From Ridgeia piscesae (taxonomy: Eukaryota; Annelida; Polychaeta; Sabellida; Siboglinidae), in NCBI GenBank assembly GCA_025642075.2, contig JAODUO010000183.1, forward strand, positions 215,001-279,000: a stretch of 64,000 nt of DNA. Reading direction: 5' to 3'. The translations under genes and the position numbers were made by a program. Positions within the stretch are counted from its first letter, which is position 1; each line of letters opens with the position of its first letter. Of the stretch, positions 22,743 to 35,313 are shown one piece after another. The notes below the pieces were generated by a model. It saw only the letters and a program-made list of their open reading frames with translations, made no database searches and had not been told where the DNA came from.

Positions 22743-22920
22743 GCGTTGTAAGGTACTGAAAAATTCCCCTGGTCTTCTCACTTCGGAGATCCCCATTACA
22801 TACCATACCAACCTGTTTTCCCTATGTTTTTCCTCGAGTTCTTGTATGTGTTCATCTCTTAGTATAGTACTGACGTTGTACGTCGCTATCTTAATCTACT
22901 TATCCCCTTTATTTGCTAAC

Positions 22921-23270
22921 GTCTAAGTTTCGAAAGACACTTTTCACAGTTCTTACCAGTTGGTTATCAGGTGATATTAAATGTCAGCCGAACGAAAATT
23001 ACACACACATATATATATGTCAACGATTATGTATATAAGGGTATATATTTCCTTTAGCAATAATCCGTAGTGTATCTACTAACGTTTATTTTTCGAAATC
23101 TAAGAGATCCCACGCTCACCAGATGCCACTAGTTGCATTGGCCTACACCATTTGAATCGCCACCTGCAGATCTAATACATAACTTTAACATACACTTACC
23201 TTGTTCTGGGAACAAACTGGATACATCCATTAAGACTTCACCACATACTTCAACTGAATACAATTAATAT
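22921..23270. other. Unrecognised spacer
   Basis: Nothing coding was seen. It contains a short TATATA/ACACAC tract near 23010. Confidence 0.4.
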
Positions 23271-23389
23271 ATACCTACACCTACACCTACACCTACACCT
23301 ACACCTACACCTACACCTACACCTACACCTACACCTACACCTACACCTATACTTACACCTACACCTACACCTACACCTACACCTACACC

Positions 23390-23420
<31 letters not shown>

Positions 23421-25036
23421 CTACACCTACACCTACACCTACACCTACACCTACACCTACACCTACACCTACACCTACACCTACACCAAACACCCCTACA
23501 CCTACACCTACACCTACACCTACACCTACACCTACACCTACACCTACACCTACACCTACACCTACACCTACACCTACACCTACACCTACACCTACACCTA
23601 CACCTATACCTATACCTACACTACACCTACACCTACACCTATACTACACCTACACCTACACCTACACCTACACCTACACCTACACCTACATCTACATCTA
23701 CACCTACACCTACACCTACACCTACATCTACACCTACACCTACACCTACACCTATAGCTACACCTACACGTACACCTATACCTATACTTACACCTACACC
23801 TACATCTACACCTACACCTACACCTACACCTACACCTACACCTACACCTACACCTACACCTACACCTACACCTACACCTACACCTACACCTACACATACA
23901 CCTACACCTACACCTACACCTACACCTACACTACACATACACATACACCTACACCTACACCTACACCTACACCTACACCTACACCTACACCTATACCTAC
24001 ACCTACACCTACACCTACACGTACACCTACACCTATACTTACACCTACACCTACACCTACATCTACACCTACACCTACACCTACACCTACACCTACACCT
24101 ACACCTACACCTATACTTACACCTACACCTCACCTACACCTACACTTACACCTACACCTACACCTACACCTACACCTACACATACACCTACACCTACACC
24201 TACACCTACACCTACACCTACACCTACACCTACACCTACACCTACACCTACACCTACACTCTACACTTATACATACACCTACAACTACACCTACACCTAC
24301 ACCTACACCTACACCTACACCTACACCTACACCTACACCTACACCTACACTTACACCTACACCTACACCTACACCTACACCTACACCTACACCTACACCT
24401 ACACCTACACCTACACCTATACCTATACCTATACCTATGCTTACACATACACCTACACCTACACCTACACCTACACCTACACCTACACCTACACCTACAC
24501 CTACACCTACACCTACACCTACACCTACAATTACACCTATACCTATACCTACACCTACACCTACACCTACACCTAAACCTACACCTACACATACACCTAC
24601 ACCTATACTTACACCTACACCTACACCTACACCTACACCTACACATACACCTACACCTACACCTACACCTACACCTACACCTACACCTACACCTACACCT
24701 ACACCTACACCTACACCTACACCTACACCTACACCTACACCTACACCTACACCTACATCTACATCTACACCTACACCTACACCTATACCTATACCTACAC
24801 CTACACGTACACCTATACCTATACTTACACCTACACCTACACCTACATCTACATCTACATCTACATCTACATCTACATCTACACCTACACCTACACCTAC
24901 ACATACACCTACACCTACACCTACACCTTCACCTACACCTACACCTACACCTACACCTACACCTACACCTACACCTACACCTACACCTACACCTACACCT
25001 ACACCTACACCTATATCTACACCTACACCTTCATAA
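23271..25036. repeat. 1.76-kb hexanucleotide array (ACACCT)n
   Basis: An almost continuous hexamer array with variant units (ACATCT, ATACCT, ATACTT, ACATAC, ACGTAC) and occasional single-unit breaks. Long TPTPTP and CRCRCR frames are artefacts. A variant string (ACACGTACACCTATACCTAT followed by ACTTACACC) recurs near 23765, 24018 and 24804, showing larger-scale duplication within the array. Confidence 0.97.
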
Positions 25037-25065
25037 CAAATACAAGTGACCTGGTAGGCGTAAAA

Positions 25066-25372
25066 GTATTAGCGCAGTAGTCTAAGACATGACTAAGAGA
25101 ACTTAGGTATGAATCCTGTGCTGTTGTGTCAAACTGTTGGCATTTATTTTCACTCTGCATTGCTCCAGTTCGCCGAGTTGTAAGAATGTGTATCTGGCTA
25201 TAGACAGTGGTGGATATTTATGTTACGAATATTTTTCGTACATTAATTGCAGAATCGTTGGGTGTTTGTTTCAAAGAGAAGCTGAGATAGTCCTCCTTTG
25301 AACATGTCTGCAGGGAGTAAAGTGTAAGTGCTTTGAGCAATCCTGAGGATTGGATAATGCGACATAGAAGAA
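25066..25372 (+). mobile_element. tRNA-derived SINE, family A, copy 3
   Basis: The plus strand shows the decayed head 'AGCGCAGTAGTCTAAGAC..GACTAAGAGAACTTAGGTATGAATCCTG'. It has the same body as copies 1 and 2 ('ATCTGGCTATAGACAGTGGT') and the same end ('CCTGAGGATTGGATAATGCG'). Confidence 0.75.
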
Positions 25373-25379
25373 CTTACCT

Positions 25380-26140
25380 TTTAATACATACTAATTTGTC
25401 TATTTAGTAAGCAAGTTAGATTCCACATAATGACACCTAGCTTAGGAGCCCATGTCTCTTTACTTGTATATCATAATGGCATAGCCAATGGTATTTTTAG
25501 GATAATTATTTTATAAAATGAGGAGCCACGGTGATAATGATGAAATGTAAAGTTGTTTTAATAAATCATCAAAATAAAAAATACAGTGGTATGTTTATTT
25601 TTGATTTCACAAATGTAATCATGTAGGATATGCATTACATGTCTACCCACTTGGCGATCTAAGTGGTCATGAAGGGTTGTTGCATGGGTCTCAACATATT
25701 TTGCAGTCAACCTCTCACTATTATTTCACACAAAAACATTAAAGCTAATTCAATACCTCATGTGTCTGATGTAATTGTTAATGGAGTGAATCATTTCAGA
25801 AAATTATGTAATAAATGACCACTTTCAATCAATAATTTCATGTACTTAAAACAAAACAGTGTATCATTGTATTTCAGTAACATATATTAACTTATGATTC
25901 AAGAAGAATTTGTTTTTATTTGACCAATACAATAAATTTATGTCAAAACTTACAACATTAAGACAAACTATATGTAAACTGATTGCATAAATGGTATAAT
26001 ATATGACATTGAAATAACAACATAGGGTCAGGAAACTCGACTAAATTAATAATATTAAGGAGTCATCCTTATAAAAAATTACTTTAACAATATCAAGCAC
26101 ATCGCATCACAATGTCGATCAACTCACCCCAACTCGTTTC
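25380..26140. other. AT-rich intergenic, nothing recognised
   Basis: No open frame longer than about 60 codons and no repeat family was recognised. Confidence 0.4.
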
Positions 26141-26149
26141 TGTGTCTAA

Positions 26150-26650
26150 TTCTAGTTAGTGATTGTTGGTATTGATTATATCCAATAGATGGCACCAACG
26201 TTTAACGTAATGTTATCCGATACTGGCGTCACAATCCAACATATCTCTGAGTTTAGGGTCACGGTCACCTTAGGATTACGATCGAAATCGTCATGGCCAC
26301 ATTGTTTTTATCCGCAAGATGGCGCCCGCTTTTAAAGAATTGACATTAAACGCGACAGTTTTCTAGATTATGGATAGGTAGCTGTTCTATGCCATAAGAT
26401 ATACCACCAAGTTTCTCGTTTTATAATCGAAAAAGTCATACTCACATAGCCTTTCTCCGATACATGGGACCAGCATTTAATGTAGTGTTACTGTTATCCG
26501 ATAGGGGTGTCACACTACAACGAACATAACATATAGGATTAGGGTTACAATCCAACATATATATGAGTTTAGGGTTAGGGTTACCGAAGGGTTAGGATCA
26601 GGTTTGAAAAATATGTTCTATGCCCTAAGAAAAACCATGTTACGATCGAA
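26150..26650. repeat. Diverged tandem duplication (about 300 bp period)
   Basis: The words 'GATGGCACCAACGTTTAACG..ATGTTATCCGATACTGGCGTCAC' (26190) and 'ATGGGACCAGCATTTAATGTAGTGTTACTGTTATCCG' (26463) match in order, as do two 'CAATCCAACATAT..GAGTTTAGGGT' blocks. A short TTTAGGGTTAGGGTTA stretch near 26570 resembles, but is too short to call, telomeric repeat. Confidence 0.5.
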
Positions 26651-27165
26651 TGCGTCCAAACCATATAGATTTTGTCCACAAGACCATCACAGTGATGAAG
26701 ACTGTATCACGGTACAACGCGAACATAACAACTGCTAAAGCCAAACGGAAGCAATGAATGTACACACATTATTCAGAATACATGAATCACGATATTCATC
26801 CAGGTATAAATAAGTTCAAAAAAATCTTTGGAACTCCCTCGATAATTCAATTGTAGTACAAACAATATAATTTCAAAAAGCGTTATACAGATAGACTGTT
26901 GAATAGACCATTTTGCCACATAAATTATATAACTAAATTAAACATTCAGATTGTTTAAAAGTTATAAAGGTGTTTTTTTCTTCAATAACTATCACAATAT
27001 TTTTTTTGATTAATTGTAGTATGGTTATACATGTAAGTAGTGTTGTCGCACCTTCTATTGCACTGTTCAGGTGCTTTATGTATGTAGTTATGCAATCATA
27101 AGGGTAAACATGTTAAGTATTGTACTTCTTTTACCCTGTTGTCAACAATTTGTATTGTATGTATA
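26650..27165. other. Intergenic, nothing recognised
   Basis: No gene or repeat was seen. Confidence 0.4.
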
Positions 27166-28514
27166 CATGTAGTAGTAGTAGTGTGGAGTAGAGTAGTAGT
27201 AGTGTAGTAGTGTAGTAGTGTGTGCTGTGTAGTTAGCTAGTGTAGCGTAGTAGTGTTAGCTGTTTTGTGTGCACTAGTGTGCTGTGGCTGTGTGCTGGCC
27301 GTATGTGTGTGCTGTGTGTGCTGTGTGTGTAGAGAGTGTGCAGTAGAGGTATGCAGTGTGAGTAGTGTGTGTGCTGATGTAGCTGCGTTGGTTCTGGAGT
27401 GTAGTGTAGCTAGCGTAGCAGTGTAGAGAGCAGTGCTGTTGTGAAGTGCTAAATGCGTTGCTGTGTTAGTGTAGCTAAGCTGCAGTCAGCTGTGTGAGCT
27501 GTGTAGTTGTGGCTGTAGTGCTGTATGTGTGTAGCAGAGTTAGTATGTGATGGTAGAGCAGCAGTAGAAGTTAGTAGTAAGGGTACGCCAGAGAAGTAGT
27601 AGTGCAGCTAGAGTAGTCAGAGCAGCAGTAGTAGCAGCAGCAGTAGTAGTGTAGTAGTAGTAGTAATAGTAGAAGTAGTAGTATAAGTCAGTAGTCGGTA
27701 GTGAGATGTAGTAGAAGAGAGTAGATATAGCAGCCAATAATGTAGCAGAGTAGTAGAGTTGTGTTGCTAGTGTGTAGTTGAGTTGTAGTCAGTATAGAGA
27801 ACGTGCTGTTAAGTAGTGTGGTTGCTAGCAGAGAGTAGAAGTAGTAGCTAGTGTGTGTTAGTCATTAGTGTAGTAGAGTGTGTATGGTAGTGTGTATGTG
27901 CTGTCATTTCAGCAGTAGTATAGTAGTAGTAGCTAGTGTAGTAGTAGTTGTGTGCTGTGTGTAGTAGTGTTAGTCGTGTGTGCTAGTAGTCAGTATTTGT
28001 GTAGTTGTGTGTTGCTAGCTTGCTGTTGCTGGTAGTGCAGAGTAGTGGTAGTGTATGTTGTTGTGTTGGTTATGTTGCTGCTAGAGTGTTGTAGTTGTTG
28101 TTGATAATGGTGTTCACGTGAGAGAGATCAGCGTTAGTGTAGTAGTAGTGCGCAAAGGGTTTGTGTGCTGGTGTTGTAGATTTGCGTAGTGTAGTTATGT
28201 GTGTGGTGTTGTATGTTAGTGCATAAAGTATGTAGCAAGGTGTAGTGTGTGTGTAGTGTTGTAGTGGCAATCGGTTAGTAGTATGTGTGGTAGCGTAGCA
28301 GTCAGTGAGTAGTGCGCATGTGTCTGTAGCAGTAGCAGCGAGTCAGCTAGGTAGCAGAGCGTGCACAGTCAGTGTGATAGCGTCAGCTCGTATGCAGCGC
28401 GTAGCAGAGTCATGTGCAGCGTCGTAGCAGTGCAGTCAGTAGCGTCAGAGTTAAGTAGTCAGTATGTCAGCTGCGTGCAGCTGTTGTTGTAGTTAGTTGT
28501 AGTGTAGTGCTAGC
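27166..28514. repeat. Low-complexity GT/AG/GCT-rich desert
   Basis: About 1.3 kb is built almost only from words such as GTAGT, GTGCT, GTGTG and AGCAG. C is scarce on the plus strand except inside GC dinucleotides. It grades into pure (AGT)n to the right and looks like a strongly decayed trinucleotide array. Confidence 0.8.
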
Positions 28515-28597
28515 TGCAGTAGTAGTAGTAGTAGTAGTGAATAGTAGCAGTAGTACGAGTATGGTGGTAGTAGTATAGTAGTAGTAGTAGAGTAGTC

Positions 28598-28628
<31 letters not shown>

Positions 28629-28697
28629 CAGTAGTAGTAAAGTAGTAGTAGTAGTAGTAGTAGTAGTAATAGTAGTAGTAGTAGTAGTAGTAGTAGC

Positions 28698-28761
<64 letters not shown>

Positions 28762-28791
28762 ATAGTAGAAGTAGTAGTATAAGTAGTAGTG

Positions 28792-28830
<39 letters not shown>

Positions 28831-28851
28831 ATAGTAGTAGTAGTAGTAGTG

Positions 28852-28934
<83 letters not shown>

Positions 28935-28950
28935 TGTTGTTGTTGTTGTT
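28515..28950. repeat. (AGT)n trinucleotide array
   Basis: More than 130 AGT units with scattered AGC, AAT, AAG and GGT variants, ending in (GTT)6. Poly-Tyr and poly-Val frames across it are artefacts. Confidence 0.97.
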
Positions 28951-29054
28951 GAAATAAATATATTTCAATTTAAAAAGGCGGTTGGAACATCAGCACACGT
29001 ACGGGAAGACACAGTTAACTGTGGATCGAGACGTGTTTGCACATCCAAGAGATT

Positions 29055-29081
29055 GGGTGACCCCGGTGACCCCGGTGACCC
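29055..29081. repeat. (GGTGACCCC)3 short tandem repeat
   Basis: Three exact 9-bp units between the AGT array and the Penelope-like fragment. The rest of 28951-29209 shows nothing recognisable. Confidence 0.9.
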
Positions 29082-29209
29082 CTGACCGCTCCCTTCTGCT
29101 TCTAGAACATTTTATTGTCAAAATATGTGATATTCAGACATTGTCTAGCAAGTTTACTGACAGTTCGCATCTGTATTGTTGTGTTTCATCCTGGTTTATG
29201 TTTCCCTTA

Positions 29210-29782
29210 TCACTGATACTTTAGCACTGGGACACTGGTGACGATGGCTGTCACATCAAATGATGCCATGTTATTTGGTGGTACTTCCAACTGGTCGATT
29301 TCCTTTACAAATTGTGTGCTGTTTTTCCCAAAATGCTCAGTTCTTCCGACAAGTGGGCTTAGAAACGTGGCTAAACACTTGGCAGTCCTATATGTTACAC
29401 TGCCTGTACCTGACACTGGTGGTTTTACTGATATGTTGTCTTTGTCGATCTTCGGCAAACCATAGGATGTAGGCACTGCTTATGGTGTAGGGTAGATCTT
29501 GTAGTATTTAGGGCATCTAATATCGACTTTTTCTTCTTCTACTGTTATTGGTTTAACTAGTTTGCCTTTATACACCCTTTTAAAGAGAAACATTGGACAA
29601 TAATTCCCGCCGGTCATGCTCCAGCTTATGTCACGTGACGTAAGTCGTATGCCGCGACCGTCACATTCAGTCCTGCTGAAGAAAGCCGTGAGAGACAGCT
29701 GACATTTACGGATAAACAGAAAAACAGTTTCTTGAGAGGTAAAACATTTTCTAATTAATGTTGAACCAAGAAACCGGATCAT
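29210..29782 (-). mobile_element. Penelope-like element reverse transcriptase fragment
   Basis: Two adjoining minus-strand frames match the Penelope RT pattern: PTSYGLPKIDKDN, SVTYRTAKCLATFLSPLVG, FVKEIDQLEVPPNN and SFDVTAIVTSVPV (family: YGLPKIHK, GSVTY, LSPLVG, SFDVxxLFTSVP). A frameshift separates CPKYYKIYPTP from AVPTSYGLP. The YxDD region and the GIY-YIG endonuclease are absent, so it is a truncated relic. Confidence 0.8.
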
Positions 29783-30655
29783 TACATTAAATTAATATGA
29801 TATTTGTTATCAAAACGCAATATATCCATGTCATTATTCTACACAAATGACACAATCTGATGCTAATGTACACACGTTGTAACTAAACAAATTTCTTACC
29901 AATACAAATTGATATAGTATACAAAATATTAATTAATTAAGACAAGTTACAATGTTAATGGAGAAAAAAAAACGATTTGAACATGGGGATCTATATTGTT
30001 ATCTTGAATAATTTTCACGGGATCACGTAAAATGTATTTAATTTATGTAGCAGATAATTGGAAAACAAAGTAATATTTTAACGTTGACAAGAAACGATGT
30101 TACAGATAATTAATACGTTTTAAAGTAACATTAATTGAAGTGATATCTGACTTCTTACTAGAAATCCAAATTAAAAACAAAAACAAGATTGTATTCATAG
30201 TTATTCACACATTTTGAGTAATTATCAATCCGCAATGAACTACATAATTAGTAATTTAAACAAAATATAAACTACTAAGTCTAAATACATTAGCTGTTGA
30301 TAACGCTGCAGGTATCCATTCCGCATTGCAACGCCCAAATCCGTGGTAAGTACATTTTGCAGTGTTATTCTTCCACTAATATTATAAACCATACTCGATG
30401 TAATGACTCCTTAAATAAACAAATACATGACTGACATACTTATGTTAATTGTAAACGGGGCACGCTTGAATAACACCGTTAACTTAACCAATGAAAATAA
30501 GGCAACATTATTGTTTGATTATTCAATACTAACTTTGCTTTCCGTAACGTTGTAAGCATATGCGTAGCAGCATAGAATCGGTGTACTGTCGTCCCAGCAA
30601 CGGATTACGAACAGCAAGTTAAACATATTTATTTTATTTTAAAAAAACATTGTTT
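29783..30655. other. AT-rich intergenic, nothing recognised
   Basis: No coding region was found. It directly precedes the left end of the two-gene DNA transposon. Confidence 0.4.
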
Positions 30656-30757
30656 TTATCTCGACAACCTGTATTGCTGGTTTTTATGTGACGTCAGCAC
30701 ACGTTTTCGCGCAATGACTTATGGGATGCACCGCCATCTTTCTTCCCTAGCTTAACG
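30656..30757 (+). promoter_or_regulatory. Left inverted end and promoter of the THAP/YqaJ transposon
   Basis: It matches the inverted sequence at 45087-45185. Shared features in order: 'CGACA..ATTGCT.GTTTT', the full CRE palindrome TGACGTCA (30689-30696), and CGCCATCTTTCTTCCCTAGC (30732-30751), whose reverse strand AAGATGGCGG matches the YY1 consensus. The block ends 6 bp before the transposase ATG, so it serves as promoter and 5' UTR. Confidence 0.75.
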
Positions 30758-30977
30758 ATGCCAATTTGTGGAGTGATCGGCTGCGCGAATGGGCCAGGAA
30801 AATCAAAATTAGACAATATATCGTTCCACAAAACACCAAAGGTTATATGTAACCAAGGTGAAGAAACTCACGAGCTAAGCTGTGAACGACGGCGATTATG
30901 GAAGTCGGCCATCCGACGGCAAGACATAGGGACCGAAGCGAAAAGAACGTTGGTGTGCTCCAGGCATTTCGTGAATG
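30758..30977 (+). pseudogene. THAP-DDE transposase, exon 1 (THAP zinc finger)
   Basis: The frame starts MPICGVIGCANG and carries most of a THAP C2CH DNA-binding domain: C4, C9, the conserved W (RRLWKSAIRR), then C and H in LVCSRHFVNG. The splice donor AATG|GTTTGT splits the glycine codon. Exon 2 at 31462 completes the domain with TKAYLHAKTDPSWLPTLHLG, including the invariant Pro. THAP domains recognise transposon ends in P, Kolobok and ISL2EU-type transposases. Intron 30978-31461 (484 bp). Confidence 0.85.
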
Positions 30978-31461
30978 GTTTGTACACATTTTTGTCGTCC
31001 CCATTTTATTATAAATTGGTATAACAAATAGTTTATTTCCAAAATGTAATACATTTTATATCTAAGTGTAGATGTGAAGGTGATCTTTTTCCTGACCCAA
31101 ACATGAAAACGAGTAACAACCACCAGACTAGACTCGTGTCTAAGGCTAAGGCGTCTAACGTCTAAGGCTAAGCCTAAGGTGGGGATCTGATTACCGTCCA
31201 CGGTCACGCTATCGTTGTATGCATAAGCCCATATAAAATGTGCTTACTTGCAAGATTTTAATCGTTCATGTTAATTATGGGATGTTCATTGATCTTAACT
31301 GGATCTAATAATTATAAATATTTTTGATACCAAAATTAGTCGTAGATAAACTTAAGCCTGTTTGATCTGACATAGATTTTTCATAAACAAACTTGTAGCA
31401 GCATACCACTCTTTACCAGTTACTCAGTTAAGTAGAGACTAATAATACTTTTATGTTTTAG

Positions 31462-31976
31462 GAACGAAAGCATACCTCCATGCAAAGACCGACCCGTCAT
31501 GGCTACCGACACTACACCTGGGCTACGACAAGATGTCTGCACCGACCGGTGAACGACATGCGAGGTCTGCCCAGCGCGGACAGAAGAGGAAGATTGCGGA
31601 CGCTGTATCATCATTGTTGACGCTAGGAACGACACTCTACCTGATGACTGCCCAGTGGATTTGGAACAACAGAACCGAAGCCGGTCGCAGTCTCCAATTT
31701 CTGAGGCAGTGGTGACTGAGAACATGGCAGCCAAGGCATCAGACGCTGTGGTGCAGACTGTTTTGTCGTGTGATGACATTGCTAGCATAGAGGCTGACAA
31801 TAGAGCGAGACTGTTACAGGCTGGACCAACCACTTGTTCTGTGTATGATAGAGAATGGTATGCAAATGATCCCGAGACAGTGCCTTTCTACACTAGTGTG
31901 CCATCCCTAGCAGTACTCGACATTGTTTACGATCGAATTAAATTCCATTTGTCAGAATCAATGAAACTGTCACAAT
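31462..31976 (+). pseudogene. THAP-DDE transposase, exon 2 (linker), frameshifted and interrupted
   Basis: It follows a TTTTATGTTTTAG acceptor. The frame reads through WLPTLHLGYDKMSAPTGE and then shifts near 31600-31650 into DLEQQNRSRSQSPISEAVV and DPETVPFYTSVPSLAVLD, a segment that in this family precedes the helix-turn-helix. It breaks after SESMKLSQ, where a CR1-like LINE begins. Coding sense resumes at 41577 with QQLLVSLLKLRMN. The shift may be a real mutation or a sequencing error; the LINE insertion alone kills the gene. Confidence 0.8.
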
Positions 31977-33520
31977 AGCATTTATAAAGAAGCACTTAAT
32001 CAAGCTACAGCTGAAATTAGAAATTCAAAGAGAAGCTACGAACAAAAAATTGCTTTTAATATAAAACATGACAGCAAGAGTTTTTATGCGTATGTTCGAA
32101 GTAAACAGAAAGTTCAGGATAAGGTCGGTCCTCTAGAAGGTAGTGATGGAAACATAATAACAGAGGGATTCTTAATGGCAGAAAACCTAAATGAGTACTT
32201 TAGTTCGGTGTTTACCAGGGAAGATATTAGTATATTACCAGTACTTGAGACTAAGTTCGAAGGGAGAGAGTTTGACTATTTAGGACAACTAATTGTAACC
32301 CCAACAATGGTAGCTATGAAAATAAGAGATATGAAAGATAATAAATCACCTGGAGTGGATGGGATTCCTCCCAAATTACTATTGGAAATTGTAGAACAAA
32401 TCAACATACCGCTTGCAACAGTGTTCAATTTGTCATTAGAGGAGGGAATCGTTCCGTTAGAATGGAAAGAAGCGAACATTATACCATTACTTAAAAAAGG
32501 TTCGAGAAACAAGTCAGAGAACTATAGACCAGTGAGTTTAACATCAGTGATTTGCAAACTAATAGAAAGACTAATTAAAGATCACATGGTTGATTTTCTT
32601 GTTAAAAATAAATTGATAAACCCATCTCAACATGGGTTTTTAAAAGCGAGGTCATGCTTAACAAATATGTTATGTTTTTTGGAAGATGTCACAAAGTGGG
32701 TAGATGAGGGATCACCAGTAGATATAATCTATTTGGATTTTAAAAAAGCCTTTGACAAAGTGCCACACCAAAGACTACTACTTAAACTAAAGGCTCATGG
32801 CATAGGAAATGGAATGATCAACTGGATAAAAAATGGCTTATTGATAGAAGACAAAGAGTAGTAGTTGATGGGGAGGTTTCAAACTGGAAATCGGTTTTGA
32901 GTGGAGTACCGCAGGGATCAGTACTGGAACCTATTTTATTCTTAATATATATCAATGATTTGGATGATGACATAACAAGCAAGGTGTTGAATTTTGGCGG
33001 ACGACACAAAAGTGTTTAGGAAAATTAAAAGTGATGCAGAAAAGACAGCATTTACAAGATGATCTTAATAAGTTGATAGAATGGTCTGAGAAGTGGCAAA
33101 TGCTTTTTAAATTTTTTGGAAAGTGTAAGTGCCTCCACACAGGACATGGGAATGAAGATGCAAAATATACAATGGGTGGTACTGTACTAAATACTCCCTT
33201 TAAAAAGGAAAAGGACTTAGGGTTAACTATTAGTGCTGACATGAAGGTATCGGGAACAGTGTGGAATTGCAGCAGCGAAGGGAAACCAAATTCTTGGTTT
33301 AAATTTAAGGCGAAATATAGTGTACAAAGAAAAAAAACCCAATAATACCGCTGTATAAAACAATAGTTAGACCTCCCCTTAGAATTTGTATACAAGCATG
33401 GGGGCCCAATATCGAAAGAAGGATATTGATATGCTAAAAAGAGTACAAAGGAGAACAACCAAAATGATAAAAAACTCGGGAATATTAGTTATGAAATGCG
33501 TCTAAAAGAATGGGTTTAAA
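31977..33520 (+). mobile_element. CR1-like LINE (family 1), left part, inserted in the transposase
   Basis: It runs from the linker (KHLIKLQLKLEIQRE-like) through the RT (NLNEYFSSVFTREDIS, SPGVDGIPPKLLLE, NYRPVSLTSVICKLIERL, HGFLKARSCLTNML) to ISYEMRLKE. There it is cut by a TIR-flanked insertion at about 33520; the rest resumes at 41188. Many homopolymer indels after 32990 break the FADD region (FGGRHK). Confidence 0.88.
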
Positions 33521-33981
33521 GCTGCTCCCCCCACTCATTCGCGTAAAAATCGTTTGTTTCCTAGTGATTTTTAGTAATTTCCAAACAGCGGAATCACATA
33601 CTCCCTAATGATTGTTTTGTTGGTTTATGCATACATGTTATTTTTTTTTCTGAAATTAATAAAATAAATAAGAACTATTTCGATTTTCGTTTCGAAGAAC
33701 CCGGGTTCGAAACTCTGAGAAACGTAACTAGGGAAAATTTGGAGATTTGAGCGGAATACGCTTTAGTCTTCACGCGAACGAGATTTGGGGGGCGAGATTG
33801 ACCTTCATCCTGTCGAGTTGTTTACGTTTAGGAACAGCGAGTTTAGGCACAAACATGATTTTTATATCCCCCCGGCAAATTAAAGCAGACAAAGACAGCA
33901 TCGACGCATGATTGGGAAAGAATATGGAACCAAGCAGTGAATAGCATGACTTCGGAACAGTGACAGTCACAGTGCCCGGCT

Positions 33982-34101
33982 TTGCAAGCTACGGACACCG
34001 TGCCCGTGGGCCGGCGAACTGGCACTGACTACACAGTCAACATGCAGCGTTCCACAGATGTTCTTCCAGATAGGTTAGTAATTACGAATTGCTCAGCTAT
34101 A

Positions 34102-34149
<48 letters not shown>

Positions 34150-34350
34150 GGGCGAAATAATTATACGTCATTGATTTTTCCTGTTGTTTTTTTTAAAATT
34201 TTTATGTTATTGTTTACCTTCAACCTTAGCGCTTTTCAGCCAATGCCATGGTACGACAAAATACCAAGTCCAAGGTATGGCTATGCTACGAGTATGATTA
34301 CGCCAGGCATAGACTATGGCCTATACTTAGATAACTACGACAGTCGGTGA
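33982..34350 (+). other. Possible exon remnants, unrecognised
   Basis: An open stretch with plausible splice junctions (CCAGATAG|GTTAGT at 34075; TTTTCAG|CCAATGCC near 34240; TTTTCAG|AACTTGAGG near 34599) is interrupted by an (AT)n tract at 34106-34146. The predicted peptides match nothing I know. 34351-35305 shows nothing further. Confidence 0.2.
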
Positions 34351-35313
34351 TTGATTATAATACTGTAACTATGTAATGTTTATGTCACATATGGTATGAA
34401 ACAGGTTTATAATATAAATGCATTATAAGTGATCCGTAACAGTTGCACTTAGGCCTTCGTTATACTTATTCATAATGACAATATTATAATATTATAGTTA
34501 TAATTTTTAATATATTAAGCAATGATGATAATGTGATCGTTCATAACATTGAAATTTTTTTCAAGTACATTAAAATTCAAATGTGTCACATTTTCAGAAC
34601 TTGAGGTATCATCACCATAGGGCATGCGGAAAAGCTCATCACCTCAGGTAAATGAGTGTTGAAATTTTTAAAAACATTAATTTACTCTCTCAACAAACCT
34701 TTTATAAAAATTGTACAGATGTATGTCATTTGTGAATCCAAGGGGCCCTTTGGGGCCCCTGTGGATGTGCCCCCCACATTGTAGGAATTTGGTATGCCTG
34801 CAAACTTTTTATAATAGGTCAATGCTAATTCCCTTCAATATTGTTTGAAATATGACCCAGTTTAAGTGATAATAATAAGTTGTGGCATTTTCCGATATCA
34901 CCACTCCAGATGAGACAGTGGAAAGCTGAAGCTATGCGGTATCAATAAAAATGTAGACTACCCCAATTTGGTTCAAAGGCCAGTAGAGGTTTTTGTGCCC
35001 TCAAGACGATTTCTGAATCTGACCCTCTTGTGATATTTTATTTGTCTGTATTAATGGGTGGGTGTACTTGTTAAATTGTATTTTAAAGTAAAGACATCAT
35101 AAAGAAAAAACTTTTTACCAAAACTATTTCATGAAATTGACTCAAAAAAATTGGCAAGCCCCAATAAAGTATAACTACAGGTACAATCACTGCACTTGAT
35201 ATAATGAAATTTATTTCATCAGATAACAAGAAAAGCAGTTTAAAAAAAATTGAAAACGTGTTAGGAAAATTTAAAAAAGAGTTATTTTTATAAATATTCA
35301 TATCAGCATCCAG

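Noticed and set aside
23639..25036. Long TPTPTP, CRCRCR and VGVGVG reading frames
   Set aside because: Pure consequence of the hexamer array; no start context, domain or non-repeat portion.
23271..25036. CRISPR-like array
   Set aside because: No repeat-spacer structure; simple microsatellite in a eukaryotic genome. The 25-bp and 42-bp arrays were rejected for the same reason.
26560..26600. Interstitial telomere repeat TTAGGGTTAGGG
   Set aside because: Only two to three units within a diverged tandem duplication; the same short word at 63935 is also too short.
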